From assembly GCA_944322375.1 (NCBI GenBank), contig CALUOX010000003.1, positions 1 to 54,632 of the forward strand: a stretch of DNA of 54,632 nucleotides. Reading direction: 5' to 3'. This stretch comes from an uncultured Alistipes sp. (GTDB taxonomy: Bacteria > Bacteroidota > Bacteroidia > Bacteroidales > Rikenellaceae). This document shows, one piece after another, positions 9,378-18,700 of the stretch. Both the position numbers and the translations under genes were made by a program. A model generated the notes under the pieces. The model was not told the origin of the DNA. It was given only the letters and a program-made list of their open reading frames with translations, and ran no database searches. Position 1 is the first letter of the stretch, and each line of letters begins with the position of its first letter.

Positions 9378-11129
9378 ATGAAGAACTTGGTAAAATTCAG
9401 CTTGGTTCTTGCAGCAGCCGCTCTGACGATGTCGGGTTGCAATTGCTTCAAGAAGATGAGTAAGAAACAGGATGAGGTTACTTACTCGTGCACGCCGAAG
9501 GTGTTGACACTCAACAACGGAGTTGTCGGCGCAGACATTACGGTGAACTTCCCGGCCGCCTACTTCAACAAGAAGGCTACGCTGCGGTTGACGCCGGTGA
9601 TCGTATTCGAGGGCGGCGAAGTGGTCGGCACACCGAAGTACGTACAGGGCGAGAAGGTGAATGACAACTACATGGTTATCTCCTTGAAGAACGGCAATAC
9701 CTATACGCAGCATGTCGAGTTCCCGTATGACGAGCGGATGGACCAGAGCGAACTGCGTGTCCTGATCGAGTGCAAATGCAACGGTTCGGACGAATTCGTG
9801 ATGTACAACGCTTCGACGGGCAAACCCGTAACGAAGGAGGAGGCAGCCATCCTGGCCAATCCGAAATCGGCCGAGGCGCTGGCTCTTCGTGCACAGTGCG
9901 GCGTATTCATCGCTGACGGTGTGAACACGATGCAGAAGGATTTCAACTTCGGCGACGAGGCTTCGATGGCCGGCAACGACTACAAACGTACGACGAGTGC
10001 GGTTGAAAAGGCCGAGATCCTCTACAAGATCAACAGCTCGGTAGTCAACAAGAAGGCGCTGAAGGAGAACTCGAAACTGGCCGAGGTAGAGCAGAACGCC
10101 ATCGCCAACAAGGAGAACGAGCGTATCGCACAGAACCTCTACGTAAACGGTTATGCTTCGCCCGATGGTCCGGAGAAGTTCAACGACAAACTGTCGAATG
10201 CACGTAGCGAGTCGGGCCGCAAGGCTATCGAGCAGGTGCTGGCCGACTACGGATTCAATCTCGATGCAGCCGGCTACGGTGAGGACTGGGAAGGTTTCAA
10301 GGAGATGGTCGAGAAGTCGAACATCGCAGACAAGGATCTGATTCTCCAGGTGCTGAGCATGTACGATTCGTCGGCCGAGCGTGAGGCTCAGATCAAGAAC
10401 ATGTCGTCGGTTTACGGCGAGCTGAAAGAGGATATCCTTCCGCAGTTGCGTCGTGCCCAGCTGATCAACAGCATGGAGATTACGGGCAAGAGCGACGCCG
10501 AGATGATGGCGCTGGTCAACAGCGGCAAGCTGGACGAGCTGAACAACGAGGAGCTGCTCCACATTGCCGATCTGATCGAGGATGCCGCACTGCGTGCCAA
10601 GGTGCTGGATTACACGGCCAAGAAGTACAACGATGCACGTGCATATACGAACCTCGGTGCCACCTATCTGCAGATGGGCGAAGTCGAGAAGTCGCTTGCA
10701 GCATTGAAGGAGGCCGTGAAACTCGGCGGCAATACGCAGGCTTTGAACTCGAACCTTGCACTGGCCAACCTTGCTGCCGGCAACGTTGACGAGGCGAAGA
10801 AGTACGCTGCTGCCGCCGACGCTCAGACTCAGAGCCTGATCGCCGCTGCTCAGGGTGATTATGCCGCAGCTGCATCGAAGCTCGAAGGATACAATGCAGC
10901 CGTAGCAGCCGTGATGAACAACGATCTTTCGGCAGCGAAGAAGGCTCTGGCCGGTGAGAATACGGCAGATGCGGATTACCTGCGTGCCGTTATCGCAACG
11001 AAAGAGGGCGATATGAAGACTGCTGCCGCACAGCTGAAGGCTGCCGTAGCAAAGGATTCGGCGCTGATGAAGAAGGCATCGAAGGATGTCAACCTCAAGC
11101 CGTTGTTTGAGAGCGGATTCAAATTCTAA
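9378..11129 (+). CDS. TPR-containing lipoprotein with OmpA-like segment
   Basis: Envelope lipoprotein of 583 residues; lipobox SGC with Cys at 21. Residues about 30-160 look beta-rich. A segment from about 254 ('YVNGYASPDG...NDKLSNARSESGRKAIEQ') resembles the OmpA C-terminal peptidoglycan-binding fold, where 'GYASPDG' and 'LSxxRA' are typical. From about 420 there are TPR repeats ('AYTNLGATYLQMGEVEKSLAALKEAV') followed by Ala-rich helices. Proteins of this kind are abundant in Bacteroidota outer membranes and probably link membrane and cell wall. Its own strong promoter and terminator fit a highly expressed structural lipoprotein. No enzymatic motif is seen; the exact role is unknown. Confidence 0.85.
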   Translation: MKNLVKFSLVLAAAALTMSGCNCFKKMSKKQDEVTYSCTPKVLTLNNGVVGADITVNFPAAYFNKKATLRLTPVIVFEGGEVVGTPKYVQGEKVNDNYMVISLKNGNTYTQHVEFPYDERMDQSELRVLIECKCNGSDEFVMYNASTGKPVTKEEAAILANPKSAEALALRAQCGVFIADGVNTMQKDFNFGDEASMAGNDYKRTTSAVEKAEILYKINSSVVNKKALKENSKLAEVEQNAIANKENERIAQNLYVNGYASPDGPEKFNDKLSNARSESGRKAIEQVLADYGFNLDAAGYGEDWEGFKEMVEKSNIADKDLILQVLSMYDSSAEREAQIKNMSSVYGELKEDILPQLRRAQLINSMEITGKSDAEMMALVNSGKLDELNNEELLHIADLIEDAALRAKVLDYTAKKYNDARAYTNLGATYLQMGEVEKSLAALKEAVKLGGNTQALNSNLALANLAAGNVDEAKKYAAAADAQTQSLIAAAQGDYAAAASKLEGYNAAVAAVMNNDLSAAKKALAGENTADADYLRAVIATKEGDMKTAAAQLKAAVAKDSALMKKASKDVNLKPLFESGFKF

Positions 11130-11144
11130 CAGTGCTTTTAGGTT

Positions 11145-11181
11145 AAAAAGTCCGGGTTCCGGTGAACCCGGACTTTTTTTT
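11145..11181 (+). terminator. Terminator after the TPR/OmpA-like lipoprotein gene
   Basis: AAGTCCGGGTTC pairs perfectly with GAACCCGGACTT around a CGGT loop, followed by a run of eight T. Begins 16 bp after the stop codon. Confidence 0.95.
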
Positions 11182-11221
11182 ATCAAAATGGCGGATAAAT
11201 CTTCCTGGAGACAAAATTTTT

Positions 11222-11237
11222 GCTATATTTGTATAGC
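11222..11237 (+). promoter_or_regulatory. Candidate deoC promoter inside a 16-bp palindrome
   Basis: TATATTTG at 11224-11231 matches the -7 consensus and lies within the inverted repeat GCTATA-TTTG-TATAGC. The -33 region is not obvious. If used, the deoC leader would be about 470 nt and contain the whole tandem repeat. Confidence 0.4.
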
Positions 11238-11314
11238 TGGGATCGGCCGTCTTTTTTTGGTGGGTCACCCGAAGCAGATCCTGTCCCTGAAGTGAGGCGT
11301 GGAGAAAAGATGTA

Positions 11315-11662
11315 AGAGCCGGCCGAAGGGGCCCGGAGCGATGTAAAGTCCGGTCGAATCGACGGAGAGGAAAGAGGTCCGGTGAAGACGTAAGGATCGG
11401 GCGAACTGACGGCGGGGAAAGAGTCCCGGAGCGATGTAAAGACCGGTCGAATCGACGGGGCGAGAAAGGGCCCGGCGAAGACGTAAGGGTCGGTCGAATC
11501 GACGGCGGGGGAAGAGTCCCGGAGAGACGTAAGGGCCGGTCGAAGCGACGGAGCGAGAAAGGGTCCGGAGAGACGTAAGGGTCGGTCGAAGCGACAGCGG
11601 GGAAAGAGTCTCGGAGAGATGTAGAGACCGGTCGAACCGACGGCGAGAGAAGGGACCCGGAG
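11315..11662 (+). repeat. Tandem array of a 46-47 bp imperfect repeat upstream of deoC
   Basis: About seven to eight copies in direct orientation. The unit reads roughly CCCGGAG-A/C-GAYGTAA(A/G)G-(A/G)-CCGGTCGAA-T/G-CGACGG followed by a G/A-rich tail. Each contains the near-palindrome GTCGAATCGAC or a variant. Adjacent units alternate in detail, giving a higher-order period of 93 bp. No unique spacers separate the copies, so this is not a CRISPR array. A minus-strand open frame across it shows a 31-residue period, which follows from the 93-bp period and does not look like a real protein. It ends about 45 bp before the deoC start. Confidence 0.85.
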
Positions 11663-11707
11663 GGTGTTGTCATCTATTTGTCAGGAATACAACTAAATTG
11701 AAGGAGT

Positions 11708-12586
11708 ATGGAGTACGCGAATCATCTATCGGAATATGCCTCAGCTGCCAGCGAAGCGCAGGTGGCGGAGACGGTCGCGCGGATGCGCGAAACAGCGAAA
11801 AAGTATGAAACGGCGGAGGTCTGCAAGTTTTGCTTTTCGGCACTTGATCTGACGACGCTGTCGTGCAGTGATTCCGTGGAGTCGGTAACGGCCTTTGCGA
11901 AGAAGACGGTGGCATTCTATGACAAATATCCACAGATCCCGAATGTGGCGTCGATTTGCATCTATCCGCCCTTTGTCGAGACGGTAGGTGTCGCGGTGGA
12001 TGGTACTCCGATGCGTATTACCAGTGTCTCGGGTGGATTTCCGTCATCGCAGACCTTCCTGGAGGTCAAGATGCTGGAGACGGCCATGGCGGTCGAGAAC
12101 GGTGCCGACGAGATCGATATCGTACTCAACGTCGGCAAGATGCTGGAGGGGCATTATGACGAGGTGGCCAACGAGGTCGAGGTCCTGCGCGGGGAGACGG
12201 GCGAGGATGTCGTTCTGAAGGTCATTCTGGAGACGGGGGCGTTGAAGACGCCGGAGATGATCCGCCGGGCATCGTTGTTGTCGATGTTTGCAGGGGCCGA
12301 TTTCATCAAGACCTCGACGGGCAAGATCGATGTGGCGGCGACGCCTGAAGCGGCCGTCGTGATGTGCCAGGCCATCAAGGACTACTATGAGAAGACGGGC
12401 CGCAAGGTCGGATTCAAACCGGCGGGCGGTGTCCGTACGGCATCCGATGCCGTCCTTTACTATACGATTGTCCGGGAGATGCTGGGCGAGGAGTGGTTGA
12501 CGCCCCGTTTCTTCCGTATCGGAGCATCGTCGGCGGCCAATGCATTGTTGTCGGCCATCGAAGGACATCCCGTAAAGTATTATTGA
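11708..12586 (+). CDS. deoC: Deoxyribose-phosphate aldolase
   Basis: Class I aldolase of 292 residues that cleaves 2-deoxyribose-5-phosphate to glyceraldehyde-3-phosphate and acetaldehyde in deoxynucleoside salvage. The Schiff-base lysine is K201 in FIKTSTGK and the second active-site lysine is K237 in GFKPAGGVRT. The 'DEIDIVLNVGK' strand with its Asp is present. It is longer than the roughly 220-260-residue enzymes because of an N-terminal helical extension of the DeoC2-like type. No other deo genes are adjacent. It is flanked by tandem repeats upstream and purine-rich DNA downstream, with no T-tract terminator directly after it. Confidence 0.96.
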   Translation: MEYANHLSEYASAASEAQVAETVARMRETAKKYETAEVCKFCFSALDLTTLSCSDSVESVTAFAKKTVAFYDKYPQIPNVASICIYPPFVETVGVAVDGTPMRITSVSGGFPSSQTFLEVKMLETAMAVENGADEIDIVLNVGKMLEGHYDEVANEVEVLRGETGEDVVLKVILETGALKTPEMIRRASLLSMFAGADFIKTSTGKIDVAATPEAAVVMCQAIKDYYEKTGRKVGFKPAGGVRTASDAVLYYTIVREMLGEEWLTPRFFRIGASSAANALLSAIEGHPVKYY

Positions 12587-12589
12587 TCT

Positions 12590-12860
12590 CTCGGCGCGGA
12601 AGGCGACGGGGACGGATGGTGAGAAATACGGAGCGCCGAGCGCGAAACACGGAGCCCGAAGCTGAAAGATACGGAAAGAGATCCGAGGGGCGAAGAGAAA
12701 CGAGGGGCGACGAGTGAGGCAAGAGAAGACAGGGGAAAGCGAAGAGAAGCAAGAAGCGCGGAGCGAGGCGAGAGAGGAAGAAGGGGAGGAAAAGGTGGCG
12801 GAGTGAGGCAAGGAGAAGCGGAGCGAAGCAGGGATAGGCGAAGAGAGTGGAGATCCCCAT
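12590..12860 (+). repeat. Purine-rich low-complexity tract downstream of deoC
   Basis: About 270 bp with strong G/A bias on the plus strand, composed of degenerate short units such as 'cgaagagaag', 'gaggcgagag' and 'atacggagc'. Near 12628-12690 a 20-21 bp periodicity is visible. No plausible reading frame fits. It may be decayed tandem repeat DNA similar in flavour to the array upstream of deoC. Confidence 0.65.
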
Positions 12861-12976
12861 GGGTGAAAGGCGCTTTTTGAGCGAAAGATGCTCCGGAGGA
12901 GAGTGAACCTTTCCGAAGATTGAACCTTCCTGCCGGAAAAAGGATGAACCCGACGTTGCAGCCGGTTGCGAGAATA

Positions 12977-13010
12977 AACGGAGAACGACCCGCAAGAGTC
13001 GTCCTCCGTT
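12977..13010. other. Inverted repeat between deoC and the nuclease gene
   Basis: AACGGAG pairs with CTCCGTT and, after one mismatch, ACGAC with GTCGT around an 8-nt loop. No clean T-tract follows on either strand, so a terminator role for deoC is only possible. The rest of the interval up to 13150 shows nothing gene-like. Confidence 0.5.
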
Positions 13011-13154
13011 GTGTCTTAGTCTCTTTTCCTGCCTTTTCCCGTCGTGCTGCGGGAAGTGGTGATCGGGTAATGGGTGGATATGATCCCCGAAGGTGCCGGT
13101 GAGACAGACCTGAACGCCGTTCGGCGGCACAGACGGACGGAAGCGGGATCAGCG

Positions 13155-13180
13155 GAAAACAACCCGCCGTTTTCCGGCGG
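13155..13180 (-). terminator. Probable terminator of the S1/P1 nuclease gene
   Basis: CCGCCG at 13164-13169 and CGGCGG at 13175-13180 with a 5-nt loop. On the minus strand it is followed by a T-rich GGTTGTTTTCC tail. It lies about 25 bp past the nuclease stop. Confidence 0.5.
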
Positions 13181-13202
13181 CTGTCGGATGAGATCGAAGC
13201 GT

Positions 13203-14006
13203 TTATTCTCCGAAGATGCGTTCAAGTGTCTCCGTGAGACGGGCCGCTGCCTTGCGGAGTTCCCTGTCGGCTAACGGAGCAGCCTGCTTCAGAAAGTCGT
13301 CACGCAGGGTGTCGCCGGGTTGAACCCAGTCGATGGAGATGCGGACGTCGCGGGCGACATCCTCGAACCACTCCCTGTAGGAGCCCTTTTTTGCTCTCCG
13401 CATCTCCCGCCGGGGCGTTTCACAAAGACGGTCGGCCCAGCGCATGTCATCCCAGTCGGGGTGCACGTGTGCAAGAAGATATTGATCCCAGACGCTGTGA
13501 AGCAGTATTTTCCGATCGAAGAATATTACGTCGAACTTCCCTTCGTTGTGGGCATCGGTATAACGGACGTGAGCCGGGCAGTGAAAATCCGGTATGATAT
13601 GCACAAGACACTTGATATAGGTCAGTACGACCGAATCGTCGAGTGCACGGTAGTTTTTCAACTCTTCGGTAATCCATTCCGCAGCCGTTACGCCGTCCCG
13701 GCTCTTCCGATAGCGCTCCCTCACCTCGGCGGGCGATTGACAGGTCGAATCGGCGATCGATGCGTGCCAGCCGGCAAATGCCTCCTTGTAGCGGGGATCG
13801 GCGGCTACTTCGTCCATGAAGGTGGCATGGGAGGAGAGCGGTCGGCCCTGTGTGTAGCGTTCGATCTCGGCACGGGCTTTTGGCGAGAGGCTGCGTTCGG
13901 CCGCCTCGGCAACGGCACGGTGGAAGAGTCCGCCCCAGCCGAGCGACAGGACGGGCTGGCCGACTGCCAGCAGGAGCAGAAACAGAATACGGGTTGTGCG
14001 TTTCAT
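13203..14006 (-). CDS. S1/P1-type zinc nuclease, secreted
   Basis: Exported phosphodiesterase/nuclease of 267 residues. A signal peptide (1-about 22) precedes a mature N-terminus WGGLFHR, which matches the family rule that the mature Trp and a nearby His are zinc ligands. Further conserved pieces are SSHATFMDEVAADPRY (Asp ligand), HIIPDFHCPAHV (the HxxxDxHxPxH ligand block, here with Cys in place of the usual Gln) and LLHSVWDQYL (His/Asp ligands). Length matches bacterial members. Such enzymes cut single-stranded nucleic acids and remove 3'-phosphates, so it may supply nucleosides or phosphate. Neighbouring deoC could use the deoxyribose part, but the two are convergent and the link is a guess. 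Confidence 0.88.
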   Translation of the reverse strand: MKRTTRILFLLLLAVGQPVLSLGWGGLFHRAVAEAAERSLSPKARAEIERYTQGRPLSSHATFMDEVAADPRYKEAFAGWHASIADSTCQSPAEVRERYRKSRDGVTAAEWITEELKNYRALDDSVVLTYIKCLVHIIPDFHCPAHVRYTDAHNEGKFDVIFFDRKILLHSVWDQYLLAHVHPDWDDMRWADRLCETPRREMRRAKKGSYREWFEDVARDVRISIDWVQPGDTLRDDFLKQAAPLADRELRKAAARLTETLERIFGE

Positions 14007-14085
14007 GGGGTTGTCTGTTTTTTGTTTGTCGTTGAGGCCTGGAGACGGGTTGTCCGTTTACCCGTTTTGCGGCATCGTTCAGTGT

Positions 14086-14093
14086 CAAAGATA
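14086..14093 (-). promoter_or_regulatory. Candidate -7 element (TATCTTTG) for the S1/P1 nuclease
   Basis: Exact TAnnTTTG on the minus strand about 80 bp upstream of the nuclease ATG. No -33 match was found. Confidence 0.45.
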
Positions 14094-14282
14094 AGGCGAA
14101 AAGGCGATCCGCGGGTATAACGGCGTGATTTTTCTGTTATATATTGTGTATGGAAAGGTTGGCAGGGGATCAGTTGAGGCCGAGAGGACATGGTGTCGTT
14201 TTGCAGTTGCGCGGCATGGCGTGTTGCAACGGTTTCGGTGGGCTGGCGGCGATGCCGTGTATGGTTTGGACTGACACGGCAA

Positions 14283-15539
14283 TCAGTATTGCAACCAGAT
14301 TGTTGTACCGCTCAGACGGCTTCTCTCAGCTTCAAAACAGATGCGATGGCTCTCGATCGACTCTTCAACGGTGGTGAGAAACGGATGATCGGAGCGGGTG
14401 AGTGCATCGACAAAGTCTTCGACGAGTTGCAGGTCGGCACCAGCATGGAAGGGACTGCCGGCCAGTTTCTCGAAGTTGCAGATCTCTTCTGTCCCGTTCC
14501 GGAACCTCCTGACATGAAGACTTTTCTCATCTCCGAAGATTTCGCCGTGTGTCATCCTGATATGGGTTCGACGACAATCCTCCTGTGTGAAAATATCCAT
14601 TGAGAGGGAGATGGTCGTTTCATCTGCAAGTTCCATTGCAACAACCTGATGATCTACGACGTTGTTGTCGCAGTGATAGACACAGCGTCCATAGGGTCCC
14701 TCCCGCAGCTCTTTGGCAAGCACCTCATCGAGCGTATGCCCTTGAGGAACATCGAAGTTCGAAATCCAGTCGCGGCGGTTGCAGTAGAGATCCAAGGCCG
14801 AATAGGGGCACTCTTTCTCAACAAGGCAGTCGATGCAGCGTTTGGCGCTTCCTTCGGGCGCATTTGCTGCGCGGAACCAACGCAACGATCCAAAGGAGCT
14901 TATTTTGTGACAGGGGCTCCCGGTGATCCACAGCAGAAAATCGATATCGTGGCAGCATTTTGCCAGCAGCATGGGATTTGTCATCTCGGCACGCCGCCAG
15001 AGTCCCCGGACATAACAGTGTGTGGCGCGGTCGATTCCGACGGCCGAGACATGATTGATCGAAATGATTTTTCCCAAATCACCCGATGCAACGATCTCTT
15101 TCATTTTTGCAAAGTAGGGATGATAGCGCAGCACATGGCAAATACCCACAAGCACGCCGCGTTCACGGGCTCGCCGGGCGATGGCCTGGCACTCCTCATA
15201 ATTCTGGGCGATAGGTTTCTCCAGCAGTACGTGATATCCGGCGTCCAAGGCCTTCATGCAGGGGTCGAAGTGGATGTTCTCGGGGGTAGCGATCAATACG
15301 GCGTCGGCTGTAACGGGTCGTGCAAAAAAATCGTTGTAGTCGCTGTATCGGGATGATTCGGCCACATTGAAACGGTCGGCTGTTTCGTTCCGGCGCAGGT
15401 CGTTGCTTTCCACGATAGCGACGGGTTGCAGACGCTCGGGGTGGCGTCGTGCGTATTCGAGGTATTTGTGAGCGCGGTTGCCGGCTCCGATTACGACAAT
15501 CCGTATCGGTCGGTTGTCCGGAAGTCTTTGAAAATCCAT
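14283..15539 (-). CDS. Gfo/Idh/MocA family oxidoreductase (leaderless) with a Cys4 insertion
   Basis: NAD(P)-dependent sugar dehydrogenase of 418 residues without a signal peptide, so presumably cytoplasmic. Seen: Rossmann motif VIGAGNR (16-22), EKP at 107-109 with the catalytic Lys, and CHDIDFLL at 196-203 with the catalytic His/Asp. Between the catalytic region and the C-terminal sheet it has four Cys at 235, 238, 244 and 253 (CxxC-x5-C-x8-C), which could bind zinc or a cluster. It is the last gene of the DUF1080/oxidoreductase operon but separated from the HEAT/DUF1080 gene by 227 bp with no recognised promoter. Likely role: oxidation or reduction of a 3-keto sugar released by the exported enzymes. 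The substrate is inferred from context only. Confidence 0.88.
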   Translation of the reverse strand: MDFQRLPDNRPIRIVVIGAGNRAHKYLEYARRHPERLQPVAIVESNDLRRNETADRFNVAESSRYSDYNDFFARPVTADAVLIATPENIHFDPCMKALDAGYHVLLEKPIAQNYEECQAIARRARERGVLVGICHVLRYHPYFAKMKEIVASGDLGKIISINHVSAVGIDRATHCYVRGLWRRAEMTNPMLLAKCCHDIDFLLWITGSPCHKISSFGSLRWFRAANAPEGSAKRCIDCLVEKECPYSALDLYCNRRDWISNFDVPQGHTLDEVLAKELREGPYGRCVYHCDNNVVDHQVVAMELADETTISLSMDIFTQEDCRRTHIRMTHGEIFGDEKSLHVRRFRNGTEEICNFEKLAGSPFHAGADLQLVEDFVDALTRSDHPFLTTVEESIESHRICFEAERSRLSGTTIWLQY

Positions 15540-15766
15540 TCGAGCAGTAAGTTTGACGACTGGCGGTCCTGCCGCCGTGCGACAATAACCCGACGGCGAA
15601 TGTCAATCGGGCGACTTGTCGCTCCGCTTGTCCTGTTGCGGTTGCTCGACGGAGCGATCGGCCTCGATCGGGAATGCGCCTTGTCGGTATGTGTATTCAT
15701 GCAGTGCCGTCCCGCAGTTGCACTGCGGAACGACACTGCGAAAGGCTTCTGTTGCGGCAGCGGATG

Positions 15767-18700
15767 TTACTCTTCACCGCCGAGATCCAGAATGCGGATG
15801 TTGCGGAACTGAATACCGGCGCCATGGCCCAACAATCCGATGTGGCCCTTTTTGTTGAAGAGCCCCGGATGGTTCCGGTGGTCAATGGTGTAGGGGTTGG
15901 TTTTGGAGCCGTCCACCGAAACATTATGTCCCTGGCATGCTTCACGGATATTCCCGTCGAGGATGACCTCTCCGTTGACCGTTACGGTAATGTGATCCCC
16001 TACGGCGCGGATCTCCTCTGCGTTCCAGGTTCCCAATGCTCCGAATTTGATCCGTTTTGCCGGAATGATGCCATAGACCGATCCATGCTGCTGATAGATG
16101 CGGAGGTTCTTGTAGATCGGTGCGTCATGGTCGAGGATCTGAATCTCCATGCCGTGATAGGCGGCATTGACACCCATCGGGGTGCGGATCCCGATTCCGT
16201 TGTTGACCCCTTCGCGGAGGAAGCGGAACTCGAAACGCAGCACGAAGTCGCCGTACTCCTTTTTGGTGTAAAGGTTTCCGGAACCGCCGAATTGAGCCGT
16301 GACGTGGATCGTACCCTCCTGCGGAACGTAGTTGGTCGTATTCCCCGTCCAGTTGTGGAGCGAGCGGCCGTCGAACAACACTTCGTATCCCGCTTCGGCC
16401 TCCTCGGCCGGCAATTCGAAGAGGGGCGTTGCAGGCAGTTCGTGCAGCAGGAAGTTGCGGAAATCGATGGCATCTCCTTCGCCGAGAAGTTCGACGGTTC
16501 CTGCAACCGGCACCGTGTTGTCCGGCTGGCCGCTGTTTTCAAGGGTGACGTTGTCGGTTACGGTACGGCCATTTACCTCGACTGTGATCCGGTCATCCAC
16601 CATTTTGAGGTAGAGGGTATTCCATGTCCCCTTTTCATTGTCGGCATTGCTGACCGGAGCCGATGCGTAGGTGCGGTTTCCGGTTGCGGCGCCCGAACCC
16701 TCCTCGTCGCCCAGTCCGATCCTGTTGGTCGAGCGGACAGCCAGACCGGCTTTGCCGGCGGTGCGGAAATCGATCCACATTTCGAAATTCTCGTAGGTGC
16801 CGGGCGCTGCGATGGCACTTGCTTCGCCGCCGAGATAGGAAATCACGCCGTTCTCCTGTTTCCATAGCCGCTGCATGGCTTTTGCCGCTGCCCGTTCGGC
16901 CCGTTTGCGCGCCGCGGGTTCCATCTCCGCCCGTTCGGCCGGTGCGGCAGCTGCGGCAGACCATTGCGCAAGATCGTCGGTTACGGTGCGGAATCCGTCG
17001 GCAGGCAGTTTCGACAACAGAAGCGTCAGTTCATCCACTGCATATCCGGCATCGGCATCGCTGGCCGCCCACTCCCGATAGATGTCGCAGCTCTTTTCCA
17101 ACAGCGCGCGGACCTTCTCTCCTCCTGCAAGCCGTTCGCTTTTTGCCCCGATCGTCTTGACGGCAGCCGCCGCCGTGCGGGCCGTTTCCGGATTGTCGAG
17201 ATAGCAGCCGGCCAATAGAAGCGCCGGAATTTCATGTATGTCGGCCAGTTTCTGCAGGATCCTGTTGACGATCCTGGCCGAAGGGTTCAACGCCAATGCC
17301 TCGCTGTAAAGCTGGTATTTCCGGACAGGCGTGGCGTCAAGCGCCGCGACACAGTCGGTATAACGGGCCAATGCGCGGTCGGCCAATTCGGGATGCTGCT
17401 CCGCCAGACTGCGGAGTACGCCGATCATCTGCGGGTTGTCGATCAGAAGCAGCGCCGCAAAGGCTTTCTCCGCATGCCTGCCGGCAAAGTTCTCCAGCAG
17501 ACAGTCGATCGCCCGCTGCGTTCCGCCTTGCGCCAATACGGGATAATAGCGTTCGGGGTGTTCCGAGGCATTCATCCTGGCGGCAATGATCTCGTACTGC
17601 TTGTCGGGGGCGAGCGGTTGTACGGCGTGCATGAGTGCCGCGCGCAATGCTTCGGCCTGCGTGTCGTCGCTTCGGTCGATCCGCTCGCTCAGGCGGTCGA
17701 TGTCGTCCGGTGCCGTCACGCTGGGCAAGGCGCGGTATGCAGCCGCCGCAACGTCCGGATCGGAGGCGTCGAGCAGTGCGAAGACTTTGTCCGAAACGGC
17801 GGTAATGCGGCGCGCCGCTGCGAGATGGAGGGCTTGAACCGGCATCGTCCCTTCTCCGTCGAGAGCCTCGACGACTCCGTCATCGATCTTTCCGTTGAAC
17901 GTGAGCAGGGCCTGTGCCGCCGGTTCGGCATGGCGGCCTCCGAGTGCTGCAATCAGGGCCGCAAGCGCCTTGTCGCCGCCCAGACGTCCGGCGGCATGAA
18001 TCCCCGCCAGTGCAAGGCGGTCGTTCGGCGATGCGACGGCTTCGGTTACGGCATCGATCTGCGATGCGGCGTGACGTACCCCGAACCACTCGATCACATC
18101 GGCCCATGCCTCGTCGCTCAAATGGCTGTGTTCGGCGGCAATCGTTGCATATACATCGTCGTCGGCCAGCTCCCCGACATAGCGCAGCGCGGCATTGCGG
18201 TATTGGATGTCCTCCGTTTGCAACGCCTTCAGGACATAAGGCAGCGCCTCGGTCCCTTGGGCGCGGAGAAGAATCTGGAGTGCAGCGCCCCGCACATTCG
18301 AAACTTTGCAGCCGAGCAGTTTCCTGGCGGCCTTGATCGCTTCACGCGGCGCCTTTTGGTCGACAAGCCGGTTCAGCAGCCGAAGGTAGGAGTCTGTCGC
18401 GGCTGTTTCGTCATCGATGAACCCTGCGGAGCGGGCTGCGGCGGCGAGGCGCTTGAGCGAGGCGGCCGATCCGCAGGAGCCCAATGCGGCGTAGATGGCT
18501 GCGCGGGTCGTTTCGTCGGCTTCGGGCAGCCAACCCAATAGAAGCTGTTCGGCCTCCGCCATCTCCTTTTCTCCCAAAGCACAGGCCAAAGCGGCTTTCT
18601 GCTCTTGTGTGATGTCGGAACGTTTTGCCAGCTTCAGCAAGACCGCTTCACTCCCCGCGATGGAGGTCAGGGCCCGCAATGCGGGATCGCTCAGATAGGG

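Noticed and set aside
9351..11186. 611-codon minus-strand open frame opposite the TPR/OmpA-like lipoprotein
   Set aside because: It runs through the strong terminator and promoter of the plus-strand gene and shows only Leu/Val/His-rich shadow composition.
11315..11662. CRISPR array
   Set aside because: Copies are imperfect and contiguous with no unique spacers, and no cas genes are in the window.
11143..11673. 176-codon minus-strand frame with a 31-residue internal repeat
   Set aside because: The periodicity follows from a 93-bp DNA super-repeat of 46-47 bp units, and the frame runs into the terminator at 11145-11181. No signal or family feature.
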